In this document: positions 12,251 to 24,648 of the stretch, piece after piece
Layout of the letters: every line of letters starts with the position of its first letter
Numbering within the stretch: position 1 is the stretch's first letter
Source: Carallia brachiata
Lineage: Eukaryota; Streptophyta; Magnoliopsida; Malpighiales; Rhizophoraceae
DNA: 64,000 bases
NCBI GenBank assembly: GCA_021464245.1
Contig: JADCRB010000053.1
Span: 2,423,057 to 2,487,056, forward strand
Direction of reading: 5' to 3'
Made by a program: the position numbers and the translations under genes
The notes under the pieces: model-generated
Seen by the model: the letters and a program-made list of their open reading frames with translations, nothing else
The model's database searches: none
Told to the model about the DNA's origin: nothing

Positions 12251-12546
12251 ACTTTTTTTCTTATTAAAGGGTAGTGTAAGTGTAATGGCATGACGATTGG
12301 GGAGCCCACTGTTGAGATGAGGTGAGAAGGATAGGGTAGGACCAAGGAATAACGTGATGATATGAGTTCTATACGAATTTTGAGTTTTTTTTAAATATTT
12401 TTTTTTTGAAAAATATGATATGCAAGTATAATAAATGTCCAAACCTCACTTTTGACAGGAACCGACGCAAGTGGGGGCCAGGGGCAATTCTCTGCATCAG
12501 ACGGGGTGGGCGCCACCCCCCAAGCCCTCGCCGCCTCCCCTAGCAT

Positions 12547-13072
12547 CAGAGGTGTCAAAAAAATCAGCTTTAGTCAAGTTTAAATTGGGTCGTTTTGAGT
12601 TTAGATTATTTTTAATTGAATTATTTTCAGATCACGTTATATTTAATTTAGATTTATGTTAGGTTGTTTTAAATTTGAGTTGGATTCAGATCGAATTCAA
12701 GTTGAATTTACACTAAATTATTATTTTTTTAAGTCATTTTTCACTAAAATAAAATGTTTTAATTAAATTTAAAACTTATTTTTATAATGAATTAAACGTT
12801 TAAATTTAATTTTTGTGTCATATATATCTATATTTTAAGAAAATAGTACTAATTAGTATTTAAAAAAGATAAGTCAAAGGTAAAAATTAAAAAAAATTTC
12901 ATTATTTTATCTTTTTCTTAACCTAACGGGTGACCCGAATCCGACTCAAAATTTTCGGGTCATTTTCAAGTTAGGTCACTTTTAGATTTGGGTTGAAAAA
13001 TTAGATTTCTGACCTTTTTTTTAGAAAAATTCAAAAAAATTATCGGATTGGATTACTTTTTTTATACCTCTA
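12547..13072. mobile_element. non-autonomous hAT-type element, 526 bp
   Basis: The left end is CAGAGGTGTCAAAAAAATC and the reverse complement of the right end is TAGAGGTATAAAAAAAG, the common plant hAT terminal form. The flanks CCTAGCAT (12539-12546) and CCCAGCAC (13073-13080) agree at six of eight bases, consistent with an old 8-bp target duplication. The interior has GGGTCGTTTTGAGTT on one side and CGGGTCATTTTCAAG on the other. No transposase. Confidence 0.7.
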
Positions 13073-13080
13073 CCCAGCAC

Positions 13081-14290
13081 TAGTGTAATTTATCGCTAGT
13101 TTGCAAAATTATACTCGCCTACGTCACACAGCCCAGCTGCAGGGGCGTAGTGGCTCACTTCCCTTTTGTCTGAGGTTCGAAGCACACTGTTGCTTTGTTT
13201 TTATTGGGTTAAATGCTTCTTTTTTTTTTTTTCTCTTTTAAAAAAAAAATTTTCCTTGAATTCTTTCTTCTTTTAGAGCTGCTTGGTTGTTCCTTTTCAA
13301 ATATATCTCGTTTTAATTTTCGGGTTTATAATTTTAATTTTAAAAATTAATTTTATTAAATATGGAAGTCTCATGCACTGATTTTTTTTTAATTGCTTTA
13401 CTCTCAAAATTATTTAATGAATAAAATTATTATCAACGAACATTAAAAAATAAAAAATATCTAGAATTACATTGTATATCTAAACATATTTTTATTTTTA
13501 AAATTGTTTTTAATTTCATAAATTACAAAAACAATGTAAAAAATATTTTTTCTACGAACATCATAAATAATTAAGTATGCAATTACATGAAAAATAAATA
13601 AATAAATAATTAAATTATTATTTATAGAGAGAATATATATATTTGACTATACAAAAAAATAAATAAAATATTAAAACTCACAAAATATAATTATAATATT
13701 TATTGTTCAAAATAATTAATATAATTTTTTTATTTTTCATCTTATATATTAATTTTATTATTGTAACTATACACATAAAATTCGTTTCTCCTAACAATTT
13801 TTTCCAAATCTGTCTCTACTTTTCGACAAGTGAATGCACATTTTATTTTTCTTTTGCATGTACTACTTTATTTGTTTATGCACATTATTTATTTCTTTGA
13901 AAATTAAAAAAAAAAAAAAAAAAAGTGCAAGACTCGTGCACGTATGCACAAAAGAAATATGGAACCACGCGAAGCCCACAGTCCACTCTCCCCGTCCGCT
14001 CCACCCGGTTCCCCCAATCTTCTTCCTTATGGAAAGTACGAAAAGGTCCACTTACGTGAGCAATTGAGCTAGCCTGAGCGATGGCTGGATGCCTGGAGCT
14101 TATTTTCTCACGCGAGGTTGGTAGCTAATAGTCAAGGGTAATAGGAGCCGAGCTAGAAGTCAAATTCCCCCGTTGAAGTAATTAAATCTAGTCTAGTTCG
14201 AATCAAATTAATTATCACTTGCTCTTTTAGATCATAAAAAATTAAGCCTATTTCAATCAACATTTCCCCTTGAAGGGTAGCTGAATATAA
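13081..14290. other. intergenic and LAR upstream region; possible SINE fragment near 13140-13210
   Basis: Mostly AT-rich with poly-T and poly-A runs. GGGGCGTAGTGGCTCA at about 13142 followed by TGAGGTTCGAAGC at 13170 resembles the A and B boxes of a tRNA-derived SINE, but the spacing is shorter than in a tRNA, so this is weak. A GC-richer block at 13930-14100 lies upstream of the LAR gene and contains CTTACGTGAG (ACGT core) and CCACGCG, possible promoter elements. Confidence 0.35.
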
Positions 14291-14295
14291 TCCTC

Positions 14296-14303
14296 TATAA
14301 AAA
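14296..14303 (+). promoter_or_regulatory. putative TATA box of the LAR gene
   Basis: TATAAAAA lies 116 bases upstream of the LAR start codon, in a plausible context (TCCTCTATAAAAACAAAG). Transcription would begin roughly 30 bases downstream, giving a leader of about 90 bases. Confidence 0.6.
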
Positions 14304-14418
14304 CAAAGATTTCCCATATCTTTGCTTCATCAAATTTTGTCTTACATTTTCAAGTTACACTCCTACAGTTGCTGTCTCTCTCCTTTTCCCTTTTTTTTTT
14401 TCGCTCTACTTTGCAAAT

Positions 14419-16208
14419 ATGACTGTTTCTACTTGTGTGCCTGCCACAGGCAAGAGCCGAGTCCTCATCGCTGGAGCAACCGGATTTATTGGCCAATTTG
14501 TGGCGAGGCCTGCCTGGCCTCCGGTCGGCCCACCTACATTGTTGTCCGTTCAAGTTCGACTACTTGCCCTTCTAAGGCCCAAATTCTCAAGTCTCTTCAA
14601 GATAAAGGAGCCACAATCTTACTTGTTTGTATCTTATTCTATGCTATATTGTCCTACAAATATATATATATTACACGTAAAGTTTTTTTTTTTTTTTCCC
14701 AGTTTCATCTCATTACTAATTTGGGGTTTTGATATTGATCTTAGGGGATGATAGATAACAAGGAGAGCATGGAAAAGATACTAAAATTACATGAAATTGA
14801 TGTGGTTATATCAGCCATAGGTGCCGAAAATTTGTTGGACCAACTTACTCTGGTGGAAGCAATTAAAGCTGTTGGTACTGTCAAGGTACCTAATTAATTT
14901 TATAGAATGATACTATTTTTTTTTTAAATTTGTTGCAATAAGCTATTCCAAAAAATTAGGATAATGGGTATATGGCATTTTATGCATGATTTTTTTTTTT
15001 TTTTTTTGACGAAATGCACATGTAATTTTGTTGCAGAGATTTTTGCCATCCGAATTTGGGCACGACGTGGACAGGGCTGATCCAGTACAGCCAGGCCTAG
15101 ACATGTATAATCAGAAGCGCAAAGTCAGACGCTCGATTGAGGAGTACAAAATACCCTACACCTACGTTTGTTGTAATTCCATCGCTTCTTGGCCCTACTA
15201 TGATAACGCCCACCCATCAGAGGTTCTCCCCCCGTTGGATCGATTCGAAATCTACGGTGATGGCACTGTCAAAGGTAAGGCGCACTTTGGATGGTGACTT
15301 TTAGTCCATGGAGAATCCCTTTCCTGCCTTCAGGGGTCCACTTCTGCTCCCTGTAAAGGAAGGCCGCGGTGGAAAATTTTTTTTCACGATCATGCCGCTA
15401 ATTTTGGACCATAATTGCCGTAAGCGTAGTTAAGTCTTTAGCACGATGATAAAATTATTTTATCATGACTTCATGTTTATTGACTCGACTGGTTGAAACG
15501 ATTTCTCTAAAATCACTTTGGAGTAAGATGATGTATATTTAATTTTTTAATCATATTAGTGCATCAATCTAACTATGAATCCAATTTCTTGCAGCTTATT
15601 TTGTTGCTGGTACTGACATTGGGAAATTTACAATGAAAGCTATAGATGATGTGAGAACCGTCAACAAGTCGGTCCATTTCAGGCCATCTTCCAATTTTTA
15701 TAACATGAATGAGCTTGCAACCTTATGGGAGAAGAAAATTGGAAGGACCCTTCCCCGAGTTACAGTCACTGAAGACGGTCTTCTTGCTGCAGCTGCAGGT
15801 CTGCTCTAGTTTCCGCTTCCACTTCCTGATATTAGTGTTGGAATTTTTCGGATCGACCCCAACAATTAGAACTTGTTATACTTTCAATTTTGTTGGTATT
15901 TTTTCACATAGATAATGTTAACATGTTGGAATTTGGATGATCTTCTTGCAGAGAATAGGAAACCAGAAAGCATTGTTGCATCATTCACACATGATATTTT
16001 CATCAAAGGTTGTCAAACCAACTTCCAGATTAGTGGTCCTAATGATGTTGAGGCAAGCAGTTTATACCCAGAAGAGCCGTTTCGCACCTTGGATGAATGC
16101 TTTGGTGAATTTGCTCACAAATTGAAGGATAAGCACATAATCGGCAATGGAAATCCTACTCCTAATCCTGTCATTGAACTGTTGACAATTACAGCAACAT
16201 GTGCTTAA
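14419..16208 (+). pseudogene. LAR: leucoanthocyanidin reductase, five exons, one frameshift in exon 1
   Basis: LAR is an NADPH-dependent reductase of the isoflavone-reductase-like short-chain family; it converts leucoanthocyanidins to 2,3-trans-flavan-3-ols such as catechin in proanthocyanidin synthesis in the cytosol. Exons are 14419-14624, 14745-14885, 15037-15274, 15595-15798 and 15952-16208, all with GT-AG introns. The N-terminal nucleotide-binding motif reads VLIAGATGFIGQF. The LAR signature motifs are present: RFLPSEFGHD at the start of exon 3, VCCNSIASWP (usual form ICCN), and FTHDIFIKGC in exon 5; the protein ends ITATCA as other LARs do. With one lost base allowed, length is about 348 residues, normal for LAR. 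Exon 1 is 206 nt instead of a multiple of three: GTGGCGAGGCC near 14500-14510 lacks one base compared with the expected GTG-GCN-GAG-GCC, so the frame shifts after about 28 codons. Everything else is intact, so this is either a very recent null allele or a sequence error. Function is inferred from family motifs. Confidence 0.9.
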
Positions 16209-16439
16209 TTGGATTTTCAGTAGTATTGTTCCTAGTAAATTTGGTGGAGGTGATTTGTCTTTCCTTTGCAGTGGAAAAGATACCAATCAATCCCGGAGCT
16301 TCAATTTGTAGTAATTATTAGTCAATCTCAAAGCATGTGTCCAAATAATATGCAATTTGTATGTTGTCATTTATGAGGAAAAGATTGATTTCTAGATTGC
16401 ACAAACACAAATGCAGTAAATATGGATATAATAATATAT

Positions 16440-17045
16440 TAATTTTAAAAAAAAATTAAGATATGAACACAATATGAATATATATATATATATATAATTC
16501 AAAATAAAATATAAATTATAATTTAAAATACAATATACATAAATTTAATTTTTGTTATTAAAATAAATCTCATAAAATATATATTTTTTAAGTATATTTA
16601 ATATATCACAATTTATATTAAATAATAAATACCAACACAAAAACACATAAACTTTAAAAAAAAATTCAAATCTCCCCTCTTTCCTCCCATTTGAATTTCA
16701 AAATGAAAAAAAAAAAAAAGAAAAGAAAGAAGAGGATGGCGGATGGCCTGTCGCCGATCGCGACGGCGATAGGCCATCATTCTTTCATTTTTTTTCATTT
16801 TTTTAAGTTTGTTTTCGTTTTTGTTAAAGCGTGTCCTTGTTGGTATCTAAGGCATGTCTTTAGGTGTCTTTATCGTGTAACAACTATATTTAATTTTGTA
16901 AAAAATTTTTTTAGTAGACACTTTTTGAAATATCAGATACGTGTCCGTGCCGTATTTAATAAATCGTATCTGACAAGTGTCTGTATTCAATACGTATTCA
17001 ATACTTACACGATTTCAAATTTGAAGTATCCGTATGTCCTTGATT
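16440..17045 (+). repeat. dispersed repeat, copy 1 (A/T-rich with GTGTCC-rich tail)
   Basis: The segment shares a colinear set of words with 54180-54700: AAATATAAATTATAA, ATTGTTAAAATAAAT-like tracts, a TAATAAATA..TAC..AACA block, a pyrimidine-rich TCTCCCCTCTTTCCTCC stretch, then a tail with TAGACA, TACGTGT, CGTATT and GTATCC. The tail words also occur inverted at 50218-50340. It looks like a dispersed non-coding element, perhaps an LTR or MITE, with no reading frame. Confidence 0.6.
16742..16778. other. GC-rich 15-bp-stem hairpin
   Basis: GATGGCCTGTCGCCG (16742-16756) and CGGCGATAGGCCATC (16764-16778) are inverted copies with one mismatch (G/A at the eighth-ninth position region), separated by the 7-base loop ATCGCGA. 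It lies between long A-rich and T-rich tracts inside the dispersed repeat. The homologous copy near 54.5 kb lacks it. Confidence 0.85.
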
Positions 17046-19837
17046 GATTTTTATAATACTTAGTAATTATTTTCAATTATATTATTCTAAGCCTTCAAAT
17101 TGGGCTTCAATTATTTTGTCAAAATCTCTCAAAAATTTACAGTGTAGCAATTTGCGAATGGAAATGCAGACACTTCAGCACAAAGTCAAGAGTCAAACCA
17201 TTGAAGAAGAAGAAAATGAAGGAGCAATAAAAAGCTAGTAAAAAAAATAAAAATTATAAAAAAATTAATATTGCAAAAAAAAAAAAGAATGAACACTCTG
17301 ATTCAATCTGAAAATAACTCAAATCTGAATGGTCAAAACCAAATTCACTCAATCTGATCATTTGATATCTCTAGTGGTATTCAGTAATTACCTTCGTGGG
17401 TCAAAAAATATTACCTTCGTGGGTCATCGTGGTCGAGTAAAGGCCCTCAGGCCCATGTATATATTAGTTAGCTGTTTGGAGCCTTCTAAAGTTGAATGAG
17501 AGTTCTATGATCTAAACATTTCATTTCCTTTTAGCTCAACAGTGGCCGAATATGTAGATCTCCCAAGGCCCATCCATACTTTTTTTCTTTTCAGTGAAGG
17601 CTTATAAAGGCTTTTAAGTTAAGTAATGGTCCAAAATTAGCATATTCGACAGAAGATGCTGAAAGTTTTCAGCCTGGCTAAAATAATTCAGGCAGTATTT
17701 TTACTACAAGAATAAGAGTTCAATCATCCTCTTATATCTTCAATTTTCTCATCTCTCAACAGCTAGACTACCAATTCTAAAAAAAAAAAAAAAAAAAAGA
17801 TTGAGGATATTGCCATTGGCCCAAATCAACAACCTAAATAAACCTCAAAGAAAAGAGCAAAAATTGTCACTCAAAAAACATCCTAAGTGGTTAAGAACTT
17901 TGATATCTATTTTTGAAGTCTTGGTAACTAATTTTGGAAATAAAATATAAGGTTTATAAAAATTAAGATTTATGAGAATGTAAAAATTATTTTAATTATG
18001 TAATTAATGGCCAATGACACCCCTAATAAAAAAAAGAGCAAAATGATGAAACAAAATGAAAACGATTTGTCAGAACAAGATGGGGAAGATAATTGTATTG
18101 GTATAATTTTTCTGTACAATCTCATTGGCCATACAAGTTCAGTATATAACGTTTACAACAAGCTACATTTAAGAAGTAATCTCAATCCCAAAAACCAAGA
18201 CCAACAGATAGGTGTCCCATGATTATTGTATCCCAACAAATGGCTAATTTTGAGGATGATCTTAAGATCTCTATAATCTCCTATTTTAACATCTTACGTC
18301 AACACAAAAACTATATATAGAAACCCAAATTTACTCGACAAGTGGCGAGGTTTACGTTTTAACTATTTTAGAACATAGGTGTGTGTGAGGAGCTTCTTAT
18401 GAGATGATATTTAATTTATAACACTTAGCATTCATGTGAGTTGACTTGACATATTATTTTTTAATTATGCGAGAGCATTAATTTAAGTTCTTGCAAAGTT
18501 TCTTGTAAGATTAAATGTACATTTCAGACGAGCACAGTTATCAAAGCAGTTATTTCTTGTTAGACTAAGAATGTGCTTATTTAGTTTGTTTATCAAAAAA
18601 GTTGATATATCCCAACTTTTTCAAATGAATTAAAAAAGTGAACGATAAATAATTTTGGAGATAAGATGTTATGTTTAAGAGTCTGGTTTTATGAACAAAT
18701 AAATTAGACAAACAAGTTTTAAATTTGTAAAAATCACCCAAAATCATAAAAAGACAAAAAAGTGAGCTAAAAAAATAAATTTAAACACTTTGTCACTTCA
18801 AATTGTTTAAATCATGTGAATAAAAGATTTGTCCACAAACCTTTTTCCTATGTGTAAATCTGTGAGTCCTGTAAATCTGTGCTATTGCGTGGACTTGTAC
18901 ATGTAGAATTGTGAGTCATGAAAGATTTTGTGCTCCTTAAGAAATTCATTGAGTCGGTGTATGTTGGGCCATTTGCCTATCATCTTCCAATTTCTTTGGA
19001 AGCCGTATGTCAAGATAAAAAAAAAACGTCAAAGTCTAACACTCAAATTTTCTGTTGGTTTCTAATATATAAATCTATTTTCTGTTTGTTAAAAAAAAAA
19101 AAAAACGTTAAAGTCTAACACTCAAATTTTCTTGATTGTTACAAATGCTTCCGGATATTAATTTTTTGAAATCCAACAATATCCTTAGTCACTGTTTATT
19201 CCAAAGAGTCTAGTCTGACACCGTCAATTTTTTTTCATGGTTGTGTGCACAATTTAATCTTACTGTTTGTATATTTTACTTAACGATATATGCACTTCTC
19301 ATGTCTCTCTAATTCTTCATATCCCCAAAAATTTCATTTAAGTCATAGACAATAAAATGTACATTCCCCCAAAATCAATAAGTACTCGAGTGAATTGTTG
19401 CCCACAGAACATGCACACCTCATTAGGGTTTTATTCTTATTTTCTTAAAAATCTTTTCTCTTTATGTTTTTTTTTTTTTTCCTTTCTCCCCTTCAAATGC
19501 AGCCCTTGCAAAGATGACTGGAACAAACAAAATTGTACAGATAAGGTCATAGGATGGGGAAATTATGTGTCTGAAGAGATCGATGGTGGTATGGACTTGG
19601 CAACACATGCATGACGAGAACAACATCGTCACCAATTCTATGATATCACCCACAACTGACAATACTACAAACACAGAGAGAGAGAGAGAGAGAGAGCCAT
19701 GTTAATAGAAAGGCCAATAAAACAACAAAGGATCTTTTTCGTGGGAAGTGAAACCTTATATCGAAGCCTAACATAGAAAATGTGGACTTATGCTTCCGTT
19801 GCTCTCTGCTGCCCATGATCTCATTTGAACGTTTAGA

Positions 19838-19888
<51 letters not shown>

Positions 19889-20420
19889 CTAGCATGGACA
19901 ACCAAACCTTATTAGTATTTAGGCTAACACAAAGAATAATGTTAGAAACTTAGGAGACGTAAAATTCTAACTTTTTCTTTTTCAATAAAATATTTCATTG
20001 AGAAGATATTGAAAATTGACGTTACTTAGGTCTACTTTATTCAATTATAACTACTGATTTATAATGCATGAAAAGGCATCAAAATTGCAAGATTATATAT
20101 TTATGGCCTAGTGTCGGTAGCTAATCCATTTTTGTTTAATGAAATGACAACATATATATACTGTGCAATCGGTCAAGAATGTAACGGAGACTTCAAATCA
20201 GGAATTTTAAAGGCTAAAGTCCGCGTGAAAGATAAAAACTATTGAAATTAATATTATATGATACGCTGACTATAGTATAAAATTTACTTAAAATTCATCT
20301 TTAATACCCCCAAAACGTTACTCTAACACAAAATAATAATGCAGTTCGAGAATGTGCAGGAATGTGATCATTCGAAAGATTCTTTGTTCAGGTATTTTGT
20401 TGAGTATCTTTTTTACTGAG
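17046..20420. other. intergenic between LAR and the bHLH gene
   Basis: No gene is supported. Small local duplications occur: ATTACCTTCGTGGGTCA at 17387-17403 and 17410-17426; and a 28-bp block starting ACGTCAAAGTCTAACACT at 19026 repeated at 19105. Microsatellites include (AG)n at 19674-19697 and (CT)n-(AT)n at 19837-19886. Open frames at 18007, 18918 and 19357 show no family resemblance. Confidence 0.6.
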
Positions 20421-20672
20421 GGATGCTATGAGTAAAATTGGAAATGATGTTAAAGAAAAAAAGAGTAATGCAACTACACAAAACACACCATCATCCATAC
20501 TTTCACGTACTAGTGAAAAATCACACCAGCAACCCCAAACCAAAGACAACCCCCCACGCAAACCCCAAAAAAAAAAAAAAAAACAAACCAGGAAAATTAG
20601 TAAGAAGACAAGAAGGAAAAAGAAAAAAGAAAGAGAAAAAAAAGATAATAAGCAATGTGCTCTAGATAATAA

Positions 20673-23112
20673 TTATAGGGACCTGTGTTGTTGTTGTTGC
20701 TGTTGTTCAAGGATATTGATATTGGTTCTTTGTCTCTTAACACTGCCTGAAGAAGAAGACTCATCACCTCCAGTCTTATCCATGACTGCTTTCAATGCTT
20801 CTTGGATTGAAGTAATGGAATATGGCACTTGTTGCTGTTGTTGTTCATCGCTGTTACTTGATGAATCTTCTTCTCCGGTGATGAACAAAACATTCTTTAC
20901 GCGACCGCCAAGTGTTGTGATCTCAGCTTTTAGTGTCTTCAATCGTAAGGATTTCAGGGTCTTTATTAGGTCAGGCAAGAGATCGGACCTGTCTTCACAG
21001 CATAGTGAAGCTTTGATGACAAACTTGCCGTCTTGTTCTTCAGATGCATCAACGGTTAGCTCGTCGATTTCGGTTGGTACAGTGCTTGTTTCGGCTATCA
21101 AAGAAGTCTGCCTTTTTAACTCTTTAACATGTTGGATCACCTCTGCTAGCAATGAAGCTTTGTCCGTCTGACCAATCAAACACATGAATGTAACCTTATT
21201 TATCAAAAAATAATAATAAAAATAAAGAACACACATACACAAGAAATTTTCAATCAAAAAGAAGCTTTGTCCTACTAGCTTTCTCCATAATTATAAAAGA
21301 GATTTTCAGTACACAAGACTTCTACAGTGTGGCACTGGAAGTTCATGACGGATAATTATAGACAATGAAAAGTGGCAAAAACATTTAAAAAAAGAAAGAG
21401 AAGATGACAGGGCAAGTATTAACTAAGGTGCATGTACTCAAAAAGGGATAATCATGGTAATTAAAGATGCGCCATGCTTTTGTTGATGAAACATGAAACG
21501 AAGAAGAAATCATTTACATGTTAAAAGGGTTTGTTGGTGAGTGAAAAAGAAGAGAAGTTTTGTAATAAAATTTGCTAAACACAGGCATGACTAAAAAGTG
21601 TTGGACATTTGTTTCGTTGAGTGTTGGACATTTGGTCAGACATTATGTCCAAATAAAAAGGTAGAGAGTTGGAACCTACCTCCTATGAGTCTCCCTCTTG
21701 TGACTCTTTTATATGTATTAGAAGTTATGACTATCCTTCCAAACCAAAAAAAAATAAATAATAAAATAAGTGTTGGGACGTTTTCTACTTTTCCAATGGT
21801 GGGTTTAAGATTGGAGGAGGGATTAGCGCTTATGGGTATATGCAACTATGCGTGACTGAAAATGAATGATTTCTTTTGTCTGTCTTTATATCTTTTCATT
21901 CTCTGGGAATCTCTAATTGGCTTGACTGATATCCAGCAAGAAATTTCCATGGAAGGCTTTTTCATCTGTCATTGGTTCCTCTTTATGATATCAACCGTGC
22001 GACATTAACGCTCATTTCCTTTCCTTTTGGTTATTCTTTTTTTCCTCGGAACTACCACAAAGTCCCCAGAAAGTCAAGGAATATAAACCGAAAGAAAAAA
22101 AATAAAAAGCACCAGTATTGAAAAGATCAATGAAATAACATAAAGAAACAAAAATGAGAATCAATAAAAAGTAGAACTACACTTGTCTTCCTTTCATATA
22201 TCTAGACTTAGGAAAGATGATCAGGTCCTGATATATGGCAAAGCAAATTATCCAACCAACCAGCCATCTAACTAGAATCTTTAGGAAGATTAACAGACAT
22301 CGTTGCAGGAAAAAGCTCATAAATATTATAATGCAAAACAAAAAGGGCATGCATATATGAGCATGACAAACTACATAAAATATACTAGATGCCCTTGTTA
22401 TACCCAACAACTTAAAAATTAGAATATCTAATGTTCATGTTTGGTACGAGATTTATTGTCGAGCAGTACCCAACAGCTTAAATTTTTGGATTGAACAGGT
22501 ATCAGGTCTTATATGTATTGTGTTAGAGTTTTAACGTGTGATGCGTGTACTTACTTTGGTGGTGCTGGGTAGTAAGCTGCGTAGCTTGGCAAGATGATTG
22601 TTGATTCTTTCTCTCCTTCTCCTTTCAGCCTCGCTGTGGCTCTTTGAGGCAGCAAGTGCCTTAGCATCCATGATTTCTTGGGCAGTTATTTTGCCCAATT
22701 CAGCTTGCAACCCAAAAGGAGCTGAACCCTGTCCGAGAGCATCAGATATTATCCTAAGCTGATGATGATGATCATGACTTGATGGGCCATCGTATGCAAA
22801 CTGAAAGGCAGGACTAGCTCTTCTGTTGAACAGATTCCCATATGGTGATGGCACCGGAGGAGGGACAAGAAAAGGACCATCATGGATATCGCGAGCCGTC
22901 GGATTGAATGAGTGGACCGGAGGAATAGGCCATGGCATGATTGGTGAAACTTCTGGTAAAATCAGTCCTGATCCCTCGTGATCTCCTCTACCATATGTAT
23001 CACTGATTTGTTGTTGTTGCATGTGCTGGAGAAGTAGCTGTTCCTGGTAGCTTTGTGGGTTATGGATGGCTTGAGAGCACTCTCCTTGGTCTTCTTCTTT
23101 GAGTCCACACAT
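20673..23112 (-). CDS. bHLH transcription factor, TMO5/bHLH30-type, two exons
   Basis: Exon 1 is 23112 to 22555 (186 codons), exon 2 is 21167 to 20673; the intron has a GTAAGT donor and TTGGTCAG acceptor, in phase 0, splitting the bHLH domain between STTK and TDKAS as in the Arabidopsis bHLH30/32/106/107 group. The protein is 350 residues. The basic region SHSEAERRRRERIN (158-171) has the H-E-R set (159, 163, 167) that predicts E/G-box DNA binding; helix 2 is TDKASLLAEVIQHVKELKRQ (187-206). An ACT-like region follows (about 234-286, KFVIKASLCCEDRSDLLPDL to NVLFITGEE). The N-terminal half is Gln/Pro/His-rich; the tail has two Gln runs and ends HRSL. The best resemblance is to TMO5-LIKE1/bHLH30, factors that pair with LHW-type bHLHs in vascular growth; the exact orthologue is not certain. 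All splice sites and both reading frames are intact. Confidence 0.93.
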
Positions 23113-23567
23113 CTTTTCTGGAACAAAAAACAGAAGTTAATCCAATCCTATTTATTTGTTGTTGGTTTCATCTTCTTGATGTGTGAAGATATATGAAAAG
23201 GGCTAAGTGAGATTTTTCTAAGGATATATATGAAGTTGGAATTACTCTTTTTCTATGTAGAGAGGATGGAGAAGGGGACAAGAGGGACAAGAAGCAAAAT
23301 GGAATATGAGGAGGTGCACGAGTTGTTTGATATGTTAAAAAGGAGTTGGATGGACTGCCTAGTGCTGATGTGATGAGTGCCTTGTTTCTGACTGAGTGCT
23401 CTATACTCTATCTTTGTGGTAGTGAAAGAAAAAGCCAAAGAAAGCAAGAAAGGAATGGCTTAGATGCCTCTCTCTCTCTCTCCTTCTCTCTCTAACAATC
23501 TGTATGATGATGAATGAATCAGCCAATCTCTTTCACTTGGGGTTGGGGGGGGGGGTGGTGTTGTGGG
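23113..23567 (-). other. probable 5' leader of the bHLH gene with an upstream open frame
   Basis: About 450 bases between the predicted transcription start and the ATG at 23112. It includes a CT/GA-rich tract (23466-23494) and, in mRNA sense, a run of ten C residues (23545-23554 on plus is poly-G). An upstream ATG at 23447 opens a 64-codon frame ending at 23253, about 140 bases before the main ATG. Whether it is translated is unknown; no conserved uORF peptide was recognised. Confidence 0.45.
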
Positions 23568-23595
23568 AGAAAGGGGAAGTGAGCTGATAACCTTT

Positions 23596-23603
23596 CTTTA
23601 TAG
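23596..23603 (-). promoter_or_regulatory. putative TATA box of the bHLH gene
   Basis: On the minus strand CTATAAAG lies about 485 bases upstream of the start codon. No better TATA-like word lies in the CT-rich leader between. Confidence 0.45.
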
Positions 23604-24591
23604 GAACATCAATAATTTTCGACTTTTGATGTGTCGATTGATCTCTGAATATAATAAAATTGATAAATTTTATAATAAAATTGATAATATTTATAAAATA
23701 ATAAAAAATTATTTTTTTTTATTATAAATATTATTAATCTTATTTTATTCAATACAATAATCGAGATACACAACTCACACACAAATATTTTTTTTAATCC
23801 TTGCTTCAAGAAAGCATTCCTTTTTGCTTGGTGCTTAGTTTGTTGGGTATCTTTTCAGTTCCCCTTGTTGTCTTTTGTTCTACTACTTCTGTGCTGACCT
23901 ACAGACTCTCTCTCTCTCCACTCCAAATATATAGAGTCTGTGAGTACTGCTAGTCTCCTTTCCTTTCTTTTTACGGCATTCTCTATCCATCCTCTGTACC
24001 CACCAGGGCTGGTGTGGTTGGATATCTTTTCGTTTATTTTATACACAAAGTATACATCCCCATATAATATAAAGAATTATGCATTTCATTCAACTCATTT
24101 CAGACCCATGCTCACGTTATATTACCATAACCATTAAATACAGATTTGTAATCCAACCCTTAAATTATAACTTACAATTATGAATGAAAAGATAGAAAAA
24201 TATGCAACTAATGTTATCCGCATATCGGATGCATTCAAATTACTGTGCCCATGTTTTTTTTTTTTTTTTTGGATATAAATAACTCTGGCAAACTGATAAT
24301 TTCTTCCCATTTCAGACATTTACATACAACGGTACAGCATATGTTCAATGTCAAAATTAAAAATGTTTTTCAGATTAATGTACATATCATCAATTGGTTT
24401 TCTTTGTGACTGTATAATTACACTCGGTGAGTGCAGTTGCGGGGTGGAAGCAGGGGGGATGGGGAACACAAAAGCAAACATAATGAACACACAACACACA
24501 TATTGTCGACCGACCAAAGACCCAAAAAAGGCTGGTAGTAACATCATGATAAAAGCCAAAAGGCTTAGCTGAACCGTTTTCTATGGCTTTT

Positions 24592-24648
24592 ATACATACA
24601 TACATACATACATACATACACACACACATATATATATATATATATATG
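24592..24648. repeat. compound microsatellite (ATAC)n-(AC)n-(AT)n
   Basis: About seven ATAC units followed by CA and TA runs. Confidence 0.9.

Noticed and set aside
15709..15915. Open frame inside LAR exon 4 and intron 4
   Set aside because: Shadow in another frame of the LAR gene.
20428..21171. 247-codon plus-strand open frame
   Set aside because: It is the antisense of bHLH exon 2; poly-Cys and Ser runs come from CAG/CAA repeats and acidic codons read backwards.
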